DNA of 64,000 bases from Haloplanus sp. XH21 (GCF_023276355.1 NZ_JALLPL010000001.1:186001-250000), one strand, 5' to 3'. Positions 33,208-43,320 are shown, numbered from the stretch's first letter. Notes: generated from the sequence alone by a model not told the origin. Numbers and translations: made by a program.

Positions 33208-34976
33208 GACGCGTCACCCCCTCGATTGACCTGACTGTCATCGTCGGCCGCATCGCCCCCCTCGTCTGTGGCGGGTTCTTCAGCCACGACGACGCGAGCC
33301 TCGCGGAGCACGCGGTCGTCAAGACGGTAGCCGAGCCGGTAGACGTTGACGATATCACCAGGGTCGGCGTCAGTCGCGGGCACTGTTTTGACTACCTGAT
33401 GCCGCGTGGGATCGACCGTCCCGCTCGTGTCGATCTCTTGGACTCCTTCCCGCTCGAGGATCGACTTGATCTGACGGTCGATCAGCTCGATCCCATCGGT
33501 GATCTCGGCTGCTGCATCGTCCTCGAGGACGGTTTCGGCGTCGAGTGCCCGCTGGAAATTATCCCGGATGTCGAAGAGATCGGTGAGCAGATCCTCTCGC
33601 TCGTCGTCGTTCGAGTCGGCTGCGCGGGTCTCTTGCAGTTCTTGTCGGACCTGGGCCAGGCGGGCTTCCAGGTCCTGCAGCTGTTCTTCGCGGTCGTGGA
33701 GTTCCGACTCCAGGTACGACGCCCAACCGCGGGTCTGCCGCAGTTCCTCCTCACGATCGAGGCGACTGGCGCCGCCGACGTCCCTTTCGTGTTCGTCACG
33801 CGTCGACTCGTCAAGTTTGCCGAATTGGTTCGTCTCCGGGGAATCCCCTCGGCCTCCAATCAGTGACGTCGAAGGCCACGGAATCACCTGGTGCCAGCGG
33901 TACGTGAGTTGTCGAACCCAGCGACTGAATGCAGCCCCTCGTTCCGTGAACGCGAAGTATCGACGCACCGCGTATAACAGGCCGACGACGAGCGGAACGA
34001 TCGCCACCGCAAGGGTGTTCGATTCGGAGCCGGGCAGTCCAATGACACCATCGTATAGCATGAGCCCCACGGCGTACTGGACGGGAAACTTCCAGATGGC
34101 CGGGTGAATCTGCAGTCCGTAGCTCCAGCGGTCCTCCAGCAGGGTTGCATGCAAGAAATAGACGAGTCCGAATGTACCCGCGCTCCAGGTGAGCACTCCT
34201 ATCGGTAGAAATACCGAACCGAGAACATTGAGCTGGCTCAGCACCCAGCCGAACCAACCAAGCAGGCCACCAGCGGCACAGATGGTCAAATAGTGCCAGC
34301 GAGGACGGGTTCGGCCCGTATCCCGATCCAGGTCTGTAACGTGGCGCTGATATTCGACGAGATGGGTGAGGTATCCGAGGCCGATGACACCCAGGACAAG
34401 AAACGGGCGGGCGACGAGGAACAACACCGACTCGTGATAGATATTCACCGTCGCTGCGAACCATCGAACCCCAGTATTTGGCGACAGGAACAGAGCACCC
34501 GTGAGCGCGGCGAAGACTGCGACCCCAGCGAGGACGGCCGCTACGATGCCAAGGATCGTGACGACCCGTCCCACGAAGACTGTTTGCTCCGGGAGTAGTG
34601 AATCTCGCCTTTCGGGAGCTATCTCGTCGACGGAGAGGGGAACAGGAATGCGAGTGTAAACCGGTCGAAAAGCTGCTCTGAAGCGGGTTAGCCAATCTCC
34701 GACGAGGGTACGGTGGGTCGCTCGACGGCGCTCTCGAATTCGGGTCTCGATCGTCTCCCAGTCATATCGGTCATCACACTCATGGCAAACAACAGCAGGT
34801 TCACCGTCTACTTCAGCATAGAATGCCCCAGGTTCTCCACCGCGATGGGCTCTATAAGCTGTTGAATCACAAGACTCGCAGGTGAACACGTCCCTTGGCC
34901 CGTCCATAAATTCCCAATATGCATCCTCATCATGAGGAAATGAGTCGCCGCTCGGATCTCCAGAATCTTCAGTCAT
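33204..34976 (-). CDS. Membrane protein with zinc ribbon and C-terminal GrpE domain
   Basis: A 590-residue protein with an unusual domain order. A zinc ribbon lies at residues ~33-67 (FTCESCDS and VVCHECDD). About six membrane segments span ~130-345. A coiled coil (LDREEELRQTRGWASYLESE onward, ~400-460) leads to a GrpE domain (~465-575): LLTDLFDIRDNFQRALDAE, then VDPTRHQVVKTVPATDADPG and LDDRVLREARVVVAEEP. GrpE is the nucleotide-exchange factor of DnaK (Hsp70). Anchored in a secretion operon it could recruit DnaK to the channel to unfold or refold transferred protein. It overlaps VirB4 by eight bases upstream and the next gene by four. Confidence 0.8.
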   Translation of the reverse strand: MTEDSGDPSGDSFPHDEDAYWEFMDGPRDVFTCESCDSTAYRAHRGGEPGAFYAEVDGEPAVVCHECDDRYDWETIETRIRERRRATHRTLVGDWLTRFRAAFRPVYTRIPVPLSVDEIAPERRDSLLPEQTVFVGRVVTILGIVAAVLAGVAVFAALTGALFLSPNTGVRWFAATVNIYHESVLFLVARPFLVLGVIGLGYLTHLVEYQRHVTDLDRDTGRTRPRWHYLTICAAGGLLGWFGWVLSQLNVLGSVFLPIGVLTWSAGTFGLVYFLHATLLEDRWSYGLQIHPAIWKFPVQYAVGLMLYDGVIGLPGSESNTLAVAIVPLVVGLLYAVRRYFAFTERGAAFSRWVRQLTYRWHQVIPWPSTSLIGGRGDSPETNQFGKLDESTRDEHERDVGGASRLDREEELRQTRGWASYLESELHDREEQLQDLEARLAQVRQELQETRAADSNDDEREDLLTDLFDIRDNFQRALDAETVLEDDAAAEITDGIELIDRQIKSILEREGVQEIDTSGTVDPTRHQVVKTVPATDADPGDIVNVYRLGYRLDDRVLREARVVVAEEPATDEGGDAADDDSQVNRGGDAS

Positions 34977-37908
34977 TGGGATGGTTATCGAGATCAGTTT
35001 CGAGGTTCTCTATCTCCTCTTGATCTAATGTCCTTCTTAGTTCTAAAGGGTCAGCATCGTTCAGCAATTGGGCTATCTCCCTCTGATCGAGGTCGTCGGT
35101 TTGGTTGAGTAGTGGACTTCCAGAATCCGCAGTCTCGTTTTCGGCCTCATCTTTCGTTAGGTCACTATCAGAGTGATCGGAACGGGCCTCCGAATCCGTT
35201 GGCTGTTCCCCGTCACCCGCCCCGTTAGCGACGGCCGTCGTTCCCTGATCATCGCCAGCTTCCCCGGCCTCGGCGGTAGCCTGGCCAGACTTCTCGGTAG
35301 ACCCTCCGTCGTTCGGTGAGTCAGCATGGATCCCCTCTCGCTGACTACCTTTTTCGGAAGTCGCTCTCGTTATCAGCGCTTCTTCCTCTGGGAAGGCGTG
35401 AACGTTGACCGGGAACCGACCGGCCTCTCCGACTTCGATTAGTGCTTGGCTGTAGCCGTACTCATCGGACCCCGGTTTCGCGTTCCGAATGAACTGGGCC
35501 TCGGGACCGGAGAGGTCGAGCCACTCCTCGGCGTTCGCGTCGGTCAGCCCCTCGACCTGATGGAAGATTTTGAGCACGCAATTGTCCGCGATGGCCTTCG
35601 TCTTCTGTGCCAGTTCGTCCGAATCGGCCCGGCTGAAGAATTCATCGACGGTCTGGGTGATGAGTTGGAGGGACAGATCGTAGTGCCGGGCGTGCCGGGT
35701 CGCACGCTCCAAGAACGACAGACTGGCCTCGTTCTGCATCAGGTAATGCGCCTCGTCGATCGCGAAGATCGCCTTCTTGTCCGTCTGCTTCGCCCGTTCG
35801 TAAACAGCCCGCAGGACCAACTGGAGCATTAACCCCGTCTTCTGTTTCCCCTCGATCTGCTGCATGTCCAGATACAGCACGTCGGAGCCGGAGATGTCTA
35901 TCTCCGTCTCCCGGGCCAGATTCGCGTACTCCCCACCTTCACGGAAGGGGGCCAGATCCATCCGGAGTTGGCTTGCCCGCTTCAGCCAGAGATCCGCTTC
36001 GATATCGGGGACCGTCTCGGGATTGTCACCAACGTATTCGACCGGATTCTGTGAGATGTCGGTGAGGATGTCCTGGAGATCACGGAGGGTCGGGCTCTCG
36101 TTGTGGTGGGTGGCCGGATCGGGCGTGATACCCTTCCGACGATAGGCCTCCTTGATCGCGACCGAGAGGACGCCCCGCTTGCCCGTCAGCGACATGTCCT
36201 CCATGGTGAAGAACGCCTGGATGAACTCCATGACGTCCTTTTGGACGGTCTTCGTGTACGGGTCGAGGTCGGGATTCTTCTCCAGAACGGCGTCGGGGGT
36301 CGGCGTAATCTCCAGCGGGTTCAGGCCACGCTTCCCGCTCAAGACCACCCGCTCGCCCCCGAGGATGTCCGTGAGTGCCCCGAGATCCCCGAACGGATCC
36401 GCAACGATCACCATCGTATCGTCGTCCTTTGCATAGGTCCGGAGCAGGCCCAAGATGGTATTGAACGTCTTGCCTGCCCCGATGTTCCCGGCAACGAAGC
36501 AGTTGTATCCTTTCTCCCGAGCGAACCGGTCCACAACAACGGGGCTGCCCGTAACCGAGTGGTACCCCATCAACACGCCCGACTCCTCGATGAGCGTCCC
36601 CGAGGAGAACGGGTAGAGCGCACCGACTGCCCCGCCGAGCATCGTCGCCGTTTGGCCGATCACGTCCTTGCCAATTGGACTGGTGGCGACCAGCGCGTCG
36701 GCCTGTCGATACGTCGCGCTCTTGGCTGTCAATTGCACGGACTGGAGGTTCCTTGTAACCCGCTCGGCTGCTTGCTCAACCTCCTCCTTTTCCTCACCGC
36801 GGACCGTCAGGTAGATACTCACATCGAAGATCTGCTGGGACCCGCCGACCAGTTGCGAATAGATCGCCTGGTGGTCGTCGAGCGTCTGTTCGGTGTCGAT
36901 TTGGGTGACATCACCCCGTTCTGACTTTTCTGCCTGCTTGACCTTCAGATCACGAATGCTCTTCTTGAGCTCCCCGATGGTTTTGGTGGGATCCCGCGGC
37001 TTGACGTGGATACTGTAGTCGAGGTCGATATCCGGAACGCGAGTGAGAGCCCGGTCGAGCATTCCAACTCCGGCCGTGTCCGGGTAGTCAACGATGACTA
37101 CCGTTTTCACCCACTGCTCGCCCACCTGCGCGGCCTTCGAGGTGAGCGTAACGCTCGGGGCTGCAATCAACGACGAGTGTAGATCGCCGACCTCTGTGAC
37201 GCTAGCCGGTTCATCGGTTCCGCTGACTCCATCCACGTCAGCGGGTGATTGGTCAGTCTCGGTTTCAGTGTCGACGGTCTCAGTGACCGATTCGGATCGG
37301 TCGGCCCCCAATTGTCGGTCGTGGTTCCGATGACCGATTGCGATGCCAGCACAAAGGACGAGTACAGTGAGGCCGAGTCCGTACAGCCCCGCTACCCAGA
37401 GAGTCGGTGACGGCACGCTCAAGCGCCAGCTATCTGGAAGGGCCGATATGAACCACCCAACCGCGCTGAGACAGCCGACCGTCCCGATCGCCGCCGCGAA
37501 GTCCAATCTCCTCGAATTCGAGAGGAGGACTGTCGCCCCAGCGAGGAGGACCGGGACGCCGCTGGCTCCCATTCCGTAGGCGGCTTCGAGAGCAAGCCCA
37601 TATCGAGTAGCCTCGGAGGGAAGCTGCAAGCCATAGATGTAACTCCCGACGCCAGCAGCGATCAACAAGACGCCAAGTCCGACGAGCCCACTCCCGAGAT
37701 AGATCTTGAGTTTCGTAGCCGATTGCCCGTCGTGGCCCGAAATCCAGCTCCCTAGTGACGAATATACCGAACCGTCGTCGCGATCTCCGAAAGTCTCGGC
37801 AGTGGTCGATGGTCGAGCCGAGTTCTCGTTACGGTCGTCGCGTCTACTTCCTCCATCCCCTGTTGACGTGTCGTCTTGGTCAGATGGCGTCGATTTTGTT
37901 TGAGCCAT
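34969..37908 (-). CDS. VirB4/TraC-like secretion ATPase with N-terminal membrane domain
   Basis: A 979-residue ATPase expected to energise assembly and transport of the type IV secretion apparatus. The N-terminal ~195 residues hold about four membrane segments, which bacterial VirB4 proteins usually lack or carry as a separate VirB3 fusion. The VirB4 domain follows: Walker A VAGNIGAGKTF at 474-482, VADPFGDLGAL, Walker B AIFAIDEAHYLM, and LQLITQTVDEFFSRAD. The last ~150 residues are low-complexity and acidic. The start overlaps the preceding stop by one base. Confidence 0.88.
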   Translation of the reverse strand: MAQTKSTPSDQDDTSTGDGGSRRDDRNENSARPSTTAETFGDRDDGSVYSSLGSWISGHDGQSATKLKIYLGSGLVGLGVLLIAAGVGSYIYGLQLPSEATRYGLALEAAYGMGASGVPVLLAGATVLLSNSRRLDFAAAIGTVGCLSAVGWFISALPDSWRLSVPSPTLWVAGLYGLGLTVLVLCAGIAIGHRNHDRQLGADRSESVTETVDTETETDQSPADVDGVSGTDEPASVTEVGDLHSSLIAAPSVTLTSKAAQVGEQWVKTVVIVDYPDTAGVGMLDRALTRVPDIDLDYSIHVKPRDPTKTIGELKKSIRDLKVKQAEKSERGDVTQIDTEQTLDDHQAIYSQLVGGSQQIFDVSIYLTVRGEEKEEVEQAAERVTRNLQSVQLTAKSATYRQADALVATSPIGKDVIGQTATMLGGAVGALYPFSSGTLIEESGVLMGYHSVTGSPVVVDRFAREKGYNCFVAGNIGAGKTFNTILGLLRTYAKDDDTMVIVADPFGDLGALTDILGGERVVLSGKRGLNPLEITPTPDAVLEKNPDLDPYTKTVQKDVMEFIQAFFTMEDMSLTGKRGVLSVAIKEAYRRKGITPDPATHHNESPTLRDLQDILTDISQNPVEYVGDNPETVPDIEADLWLKRASQLRMDLAPFREGGEYANLARETEIDISGSDVLYLDMQQIEGKQKTGLMLQLVLRAVYERAKQTDKKAIFAIDEAHYLMQNEASLSFLERATRHARHYDLSLQLITQTVDEFFSRADSDELAQKTKAIADNCVLKIFHQVEGLTDANAEEWLDLSGPEAQFIRNAKPGSDEYGYSQALIEVGEAGRFPVNVHAFPEEEALITRATSEKGSQREGIHADSPNDGGSTEKSGQATAEAGEAGDDQGTTAVANGAGDGEQPTDSEARSDHSDSDLTKDEAENETADSGSPLLNQTDDLDQREIAQLLNDADPLELRRTLDQEEIENLETDLDNHPND

Positions 37909-39092
37909 CAGGAATCACCTCCAGGTGACGGCGACGTGTCCCCTTCATCCACCGCTGGTTCGCCACGAACCACCGGTGCCGTTCTAACAGACGGCGTCGG
38001 ATCGTCGTCACTCCGAGCCCCTGGCCCCCAGAAATCCTTGAGGAGAGCCGCCAGTTCGGATGTAGAGATGCGTGTCGTGCTGCACCCCTCGAGTCCCGTG
38101 AGTTCCTCCTCGATGGTAGTCAACCGGTGATCGAGTTCGGCCACCTGCTTGGCTTCGAGCTCCTGGGGAGACACGTCGCGTCGACTTGCCTGCAATGTCG
38201 TGACGAAGCCGCCAACATACGAAAGGTCTTCCAGCTTCGCGAGGATACCGGCCTCGTTCACCGCGTTGAGGTCTCGATGGACATCGAGCGCGCTGACGGA
38301 GACGATAACGTAGAACTCGCGGATACTCGTTCCTCGGCGGTCGAATTCCCGGGGAAGCTTCTCTTGATACGTTTGAAGAAGCGACCGGAATTCCGGATTG
38401 AAATCCGTCGTTTGATCCTCCAGCCGATCGCGATACCCCTTCGTGATCCGCTCGGGATCGACCGGCGTTACCGTACTATAGATCTGGAACGGGAACTCGA
38501 TGCCGTTGACGATACTGCCGAAGCGATTGACTGCGTGCTCCCAGTCGGCCCGCGTAGCCAGCGCCATGTTCGCCGGCGAGACCTGCACCGCCCCGAACAC
38601 GTATCCATCTTCTCGCTTTCCAGCTCGATGCGCGACGTGGAAGCGGTCGATATCCGTCAGGTCCTGGGTTCGCGTTTTTGTGCTAGCTGGTAGATTCTCG
38701 GTCATACGATGGGTAACACCTCGATTGCTGGACTGTCGCTGATCCTGGATCTCGGGGGCGAATTCAGTCGATGAGTCGGCGTCTTCGGGCTGCCGTGCAG
38801 GTCTGAGCGTGAGGACCGCTGGTCGTCTGAGGTGCTGCAAGCGTGCCTTCAGCCAGGCTTCCGTCGTGAGATGCCCAGGTGAGGCGTAAATGAGGATGAG
38901 TACCCCCGCGACAAGCCAACCGGCGATACCCCAGCCGATCGCTCGAATCTCCGGTGGAGTGTTCCCAACGACAAACATGCCAGCGAACAGCGTGGGAATC
39001 AGGAGCTTCAGGTCCCCTAGCGTGAACCCAAAGAAGTCATCAGGCTCACCCAACTCGGTCAAAATTCGTTTCGTTGGATCGTTCGTGCTCAT
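37908..39092 (-). CDS. PrgI/VirB3-like membrane protein
   Basis: A 394-residue protein. The first ~75 residues resemble PrgI/VirB3 proteins, with two membrane segments (FGFTLGDLKLLIPTLFAGMF and GWGIAGWLVAGVLILIYASP). The remaining ~300 residues are soluble and look like the N-terminal region often found before VirB4 ATPases (DIDRFHVAHRAGKREDGYVF, REFYVIVSVSALD). Together with the next gene it rebuilds the VirB3-VirB4 pair of bacterial systems. Spacing to the upstream gene is two bases. Confidence 0.75.
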   Translation of the reverse strand: MSTNDPTKRILTELGEPDDFFGFTLGDLKLLIPTLFAGMFVVGNTPPEIRAIGWGIAGWLVAGVLILIYASPGHLTTEAWLKARLQHLRRPAVLTLRPARQPEDADSSTEFAPEIQDQRQSSNRGVTHRMTENLPASTKTRTQDLTDIDRFHVAHRAGKREDGYVFGAVQVSPANMALATRADWEHAVNRFGSIVNGIEFPFQIYSTVTPVDPERITKGYRDRLEDQTTDFNPEFRSLLQTYQEKLPREFDRRGTSIREFYVIVSVSALDVHRDLNAVNEAGILAKLEDLSYVGGFVTTLQASRRDVSPQELEAKQVAELDHRLTTIEEELTGLEGCSTTRISTSELAALLKDFWGPGARSDDDPTPSVRTAPVVRGEPAVDEGDTSPSPGGDS

Positions 39093-39094
39093 GA

Positions 39095-40876
39095 TTAGTT
39101 GCTCCTGTTAGTGTGGTCCGCCTCGAACGTCGACTCGAACCCGTAATCTTGAGCCTGATAGACGACATCTCTAGCTTCCTCGTCGAACCTAGCGTGTTGC
39201 TGATCGTAGTGCCACTGTGGAGTGACATCGTAGAGCTGGCCCTGGTCGTCTCTGAGATACATGTCGGACTTATCGGAGTAGAGATGCGTATCAGCCATCT
39301 GCGGGTATTTCCGGCTCATTACGTCGTATTTCGTTAGTTGATCTTGTTGGGTTACTTTCTGGAACTTCCCCTTCTTGGAGTAGCCGAATGTGTAGGTCCT
39401 TTCTTCGGGGAGCTGCTCCCCAAATCCGGTTCCCGGTGTAATCCGTGATTGCACCCGCTCACTATCGATTCCACCAGTCACGTCATCCCAGGGTCTGGAC
39501 GTCGAATCGGTTCCAAACCCACCTCTACCAGAGCCAGCACCCATCCCACTACCGACATCCGACTGTCCACCACCGGGGAGTCGAACAAGTGGCCCCGAGA
39601 CACCGGTCGTCCCAGCTCCGCCTCCCGAACCACCGACGGATTCCTGGAGTTGGGACTGCAGCGCAGTTGATCGGCCGTGAACCGGGAGTCGATCGCCAAC
39701 CGAACTGCCGGCAACTGAAGATGAGGCCGCCGTTGCACTACTCTGGCTTGCCGCACTAACTCCGGCTCTGGCATTCCGGAATCCACGCGCCCCCCGGCGT
39801 GCGACGCTGCTAAAGCCACGACCGGCCAGATATCCCGCAGTGAGGTAGGCGAGTGGGAGGCCAGCGCGCCCGCCAAACAAGACGAACAACGGAGCGACGA
39901 GGGCCATCACCCAGAAGACGAACATCATGAGACCGTACGCCGTCGTCGCCGCACCACTCACACCAGGCATGACCGCGATCGAACCCAGGGATTGCCGGAG
40001 CGCGTCCTGGATCGAGTAGCCCACGAGCAGGATCGCTGCTGTGGGGACGGTCATGAACACGAACGGTACGAACATACCGCCGATCGAGTCTGCCACGCCG
40101 GAGACGTACTTCATCGGTCCCTCGTCGATGATCCACAGCGGGATCAACACCGGCATCAGTGGCATCAGCACGTAGATGGCCACCTGGCGGGTGAAGAACA
40201 CGAGCAGGAGCAAGAAGGCGAGGACGCCCGACGAGAAGTACAGCAGGATGGCAGTGATGAGTCCACCGCCGATGTTCGCGAAGAACTCGTTGATGGTGCC
40301 GACCATCTGCTCGCCCGACGGAGCGATCGTCGTCGTCAACGCGCCACCCAGGTGGAGCACGAAGGCTCCGACCGGCCACCAGGCGATCAGCATCAGGAAG
40401 CCGAAGGCCGCCCGGCGGGTCAACCGGGTGCGCTGATACTCGCCCTGTGCCGTGTGCGTGAACAGGCGGGTGAACTGCACGAGGAGGACGATGACCGCCC
40501 ACAGCGCGATACCAATCGGGAGCGTTTTCGTCAGGTACAGGTCGTATAGGCTTGCCCAGGGTGCGTTGTCGGGAGCGCTGAAGAACGCCATCTCGCCGTT
40601 CCGATACGGCGCTGGCGTGTCGACGATGAACTCGACGATACCGGTGAACAGGCCCTGAACGAGGTCTTGGAGGCTGTCGATGACCCACTCGACGATGCCC
40701 ATGAACCCGTCACAGATCCACTTCGAGCCGGGAGACATTCCCGAACAGGGGTCGGACTCGGTGGTCGTCGAGTCGGATTGTGCTGCGACCGGCGACGCGA
40801 GAATCGATGACAGCACCAGGGTACAAGCTACGACGACTGTTCCCAGCCACGACCAGCGAGGTCGAATCCCGGTCAT
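39095..40876 (-). CDS. VirB6/TrbL-like polytopic channel protein
   Basis: A 593-residue protein with a signal peptide (VVVACTLVLSSILASPVAAQ), a Cys-containing extracellular segment (PCSGMSPGSKWICDG), and about seven to eight membrane segments up to residue ~370. A Gly/Ser-rich cytoplasmic tail follows. This fits the inner-membrane channel component of type IV secretion. The ATG at 40876 (MTGIRPRWSW) overlaps the upstream stop as ATGA, which decides the start over a frame eight codons longer. Confidence 0.78.
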   Translation of the reverse strand: MTGIRPRWSWLGTVVVACTLVLSSILASPVAAQSDSTTTESDPCSGMSPGSKWICDGFMGIVEWVIDSLQDLVQGLFTGIVEFIVDTPAPYRNGEMAFFSAPDNAPWASLYDLYLTKTLPIGIALWAVIVLLVQFTRLFTHTAQGEYQRTRLTRRAAFGFLMLIAWWPVGAFVLHLGGALTTTIAPSGEQMVGTINEFFANIGGGLITAILLYFSSGVLAFLLLLVFFTRQVAIYVLMPLMPVLIPLWIIDEGPMKYVSGVADSIGGMFVPFVFMTVPTAAILLVGYSIQDALRQSLGSIAVMPGVSGAATTAYGLMMFVFWVMALVAPLFVLFGGRAGLPLAYLTAGYLAGRGFSSVARRGARGFRNARAGVSAASQSSATAASSSVAGSSVGDRLPVHGRSTALQSQLQESVGGSGGGAGTTGVSGPLVRLPGGGQSDVGSGMGAGSGRGGFGTDSTSRPWDDVTGGIDSERVQSRITPGTGFGEQLPEERTYTFGYSKKGKFQKVTQQDQLTKYDVMSRKYPQMADTHLYSDKSDMYLRDDQGQLYDVTPQWHYDQQHARFDEEARDVVYQAQDYGFESTFEADHTNRSN

Positions 40877-42798
40877 TCGACTCCCCTCCAAGGTGGCCAC
40901 AGTCTCCCTTTCCCCAGCAACCGGTCGATGAGATAGATGCCGAACAGCAGGGGTGAGAGCCAGAGCACGACCAAGAACGCTGCCGTCAGGAGCCGCTGTG
41001 GATCAGGCCATTCCGTCGGCGGGGCGACCGACGCCCGAGCAGAGTCGTAGACCGGGTCGGTCGCCCACCAGGGCCCTGGCTCGTATTCGGCCGTGACGAA
41101 CCGTCCGGCGAGCGGAACGGTCACGACGGCAGTCCCCGAGGCGTTCGGTTCGACGGCTTCGCCGTTGACCACGACCACACCTGGCCGGGATCGGAGATCG
41201 ATCGGCTGGTCGGTCGCTGCCTCGCGCAGGGAGAACCGAACCGTGGCCGTGCCCTCCGAGCGGTTCACTCCCAGCAACTCCATTTCGAGCGCGGTGGCCT
41301 GCTGATTCCGAGTCGTCCGAACGGCTGTCTTTGTCTGGGTACCCCGAACGAGTCCGTGGACCGTCACTCGCCCGTCGAGTTCGACTGCCCCGTCGCTCCT
41401 GACGACGACCACCGATCCGATCGAATACGGGCCGTCGACGACAGGGATGGTGATCGAATCATGAAGTGTTGGGGGCTCTCGTTCGGGACCCCAGACTTGT
41501 GTGACCTCGAGCTCGCCGAACCCGGCTCGCGTGTAGGCCCCGCCATCGGACGGGAAGGCATGCACCTGCAGCGGGATCGCGTCGGATTGCCGGTGAGTGG
41601 TCCCCGTCTCCGTCCCCTCGACAAGCGTGTCCCAGTGGCGGTTCCGGGCCGAGTAGAAATGCCAGATGTTGTGGACGGTATCGCCGTTCTGGAGCTGGTA
41701 CATCGCCCACGGATCGCCGTCACTCTGGTTGACGGCGAGGGCGCTACTGCCGTCGGTGAAGGTCGTTCGGGTCGCTGTCGGCAAGAGCGAGTAGACGTCG
41801 ACATCGACCGTATCCCGGACGGTCACCTCGTGGCTCAGTACCTCGACATCGGACGTTTGGTGGGTGTCATAGGTGGCATCACAGTCAGTCTCAGTCTGGG
41901 TGTTGTTGTTCGTCTCGGTCGGATGTGTGTCGCAGTCCTCGGTAGCCGTTCGGTACGTCTTGCGCGTCGTTTTCTCGACCGTCGCCGAGATGGTCACCTC
42001 CAGCGTCAGGCGGTCAGTGGAATTCGGAATCGAGTCGAAGGCGAGCCGTGGCCTGTGCGTCGGGTCGGTCGTGGCCACCGGCTCTCCGTCAGCCAGGAGT
42101 GTGACGTTGCTCATCTCGTGCTCGAGGAGTCGCCACGTGACCGACTCCGCCTCCAGGACTGTCTCCCCCGGGTCGGGGGCTGGGGGATCGTAGTCGCGGT
42201 GCTCGTCCGGTGGGAGCCCGATTCGGTAGTCGGTCGTTCCAAGCACCTGTCCGGAGGGTCGGATGTAGTGTCGCGTGTCGTCGGGGGAGATGTGGGCGAC
42301 AGTACTCGGCTGAATCGCGAACACCTCAATGTACGCGTCCTCGATCCAACGCTCGTCGGTCAGGTCGGCGTGTGGCGGATAGACGGACGCGTTCGCATCC
42401 GTGCGGGGGAACTCTTGGTGATCACCCGCGTTCCAGGTTTCGACGGCGTCCGGCGGCCGACTGAATGCGTAATCAGTCGCCGACAGGACCACTCCGGAAA
42501 CCGTTCCGTCACCGGTCGCCCCCGCCTCGTCGACGTCACCCGACCAGAGCCGGGGGAATACGGTCGCGTTGACACCGTGGCCGCGACTCGGGACGCTGAA
42601 GTTGCCATCATCATCGTGGCCGGAGTCAGTTGCGTTCGAACCGACCTCGTTAGCCGGCTTAGGCGATGAATCGCTGCTGGTGGGCGGTTCGGGAACCGAT
42701 TGCTGCGTCGCCGTTCCAGCCCCAGTCGCGGTGAGGGTGCTAATGATCACGAGGATCACCACCCCGATGATGACGGGCCGTCGTGTCTGGTTGCACAT
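40873..42798 (-). CDS. Large surface protein of the secretion operon
   Basis: A 641-residue protein with an N-terminal signal sequence (PVIIGVVILVIISTLTATGA), ~560 extracellular residues rich in Thr/Asp/Val with beta-sandwich character, and one C-terminal membrane segment (LLTAAFLVVLWLSPLLFGIY) followed by a basic tail. NxS/T sequons are frequent, so glycosylation is likely. Two Cys in TATEDCDTHPTE and TETDCDATYD may form a disulphide. Probably an exposed adhesin or pore-forming part of the conjugation apparatus. The ATG at 42798 (MCNQTRRPVIIG) gives the signal peptide directly. Confidence 0.75.
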   Translation of the reverse strand: MCNQTRRPVIIGVVILVIISTLTATGAGTATQQSVPEPPTSSDSSPKPANEVGSNATDSGHDDDGNFSVPSRGHGVNATVFPRLWSGDVDEAGATGDGTVSGVVLSATDYAFSRPPDAVETWNAGDHQEFPRTDANASVYPPHADLTDERWIEDAYIEVFAIQPSTVAHISPDDTRHYIRPSGQVLGTTDYRIGLPPDEHRDYDPPAPDPGETVLEAESVTWRLLEHEMSNVTLLADGEPVATTDPTHRPRLAFDSIPNSTDRLTLEVTISATVEKTTRKTYRTATEDCDTHPTETNNNTQTETDCDATYDTHQTSDVEVLSHEVTVRDTVDVDVYSLLPTATRTTFTDGSSALAVNQSDGDPWAMYQLQNGDTVHNIWHFYSARNRHWDTLVEGTETGTTHRQSDAIPLQVHAFPSDGGAYTRAGFGELEVTQVWGPEREPPTLHDSITIPVVDGPYSIGSVVVVRSDGAVELDGRVTVHGLVRGTQTKTAVRTTRNQQATALEMELLGVNRSEGTATVRFSLREAATDQPIDLRSRPGVVVVNGEAVEPNASGTAVVTVPLAGRFVTAEYEPGPWWATDPVYDSARASVAPPTEWPDPQRLLTAAFLVVLWLSPLLFGIYLIDRLLGKGRLWPPWRGVE

Positions 42799-42894
42799 GG
42801 GTGAGTGGCGTCGATGGGGCTCGTCGCGGCCGCCGCCCTCGTAGCGGCCACCGAGATAGCAGGCCAATCCGCTCGTGTGCTCGATCCCATTCGT

Positions 42895-43320
42895 TCAGAA
42901 GAATGGGACCAGATTGACACACGACGCGATACCGGTGCCGGTGAGTCCGATCAGCATCTGGATGAGGAACGCCAGCAACGGTGCCGTGACGGCCGTGTAT
43001 CCGGCACGATTCCGCCAGTCCAGGTAGAACCGTGCCTGTTCGGCGTCGCGAGCGACGCCGGCGCGAGCGTGCATGAACGCGGCGAACACGGCGCCGACGA
43101 TCATGGCGAGCGACACCACCAGCGGGACGACGCCGTTGATGAATTCGGCGATTGGCGTCCCACAGAGCGTATTGCCGACCTCGGTCTGAGCGGCGGCGGG
43201 GCCGACGAACAGCGTCAGCGAGAAGCCACTCACGAGGACCGCTCCTACGGCGCTCCGTGTCGAGCCAGTGGTTCGAACCTGTTGCAGGGCGTTTTGCAGG
43301 TGGTTCGCTATCGGTACCAT
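42895..43320 (-). CDS. VirB2/TrbC-like pilin-type membrane protein
   Basis: A 141-residue protein, first in the operon. A signal-like segment (AVGAVLVSGFSLTLFVGPAA) ends in AQ, and two membrane helices follow (VVPLVVSLAMIVGAVFAAF and VTAPLLAFLIQMLIGLTG) separated by a short basic loop. Cys residues lie before the first and after the second helix. Small two-helix proteins in this position are the VirB2/TrbC pilin subunits of type IV secretion; the match is by architecture. Its promoter probably includes the TTAATTTAG stretch just upstream on the minus strand. Confidence 0.65.
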   Translation of the reverse strand: MVPIANHLQNALQQVRTTGSTRSAVGAVLVSGFSLTLFVGPAAAQTEVGNTLCGTPIAEFINGVVPLVVSLAMIVGAVFAAFMHARAGVARDAEQARFYLDWRNRAGYTAVTAPLLAFLIQMLIGLTGTGIASCVNLVPFF

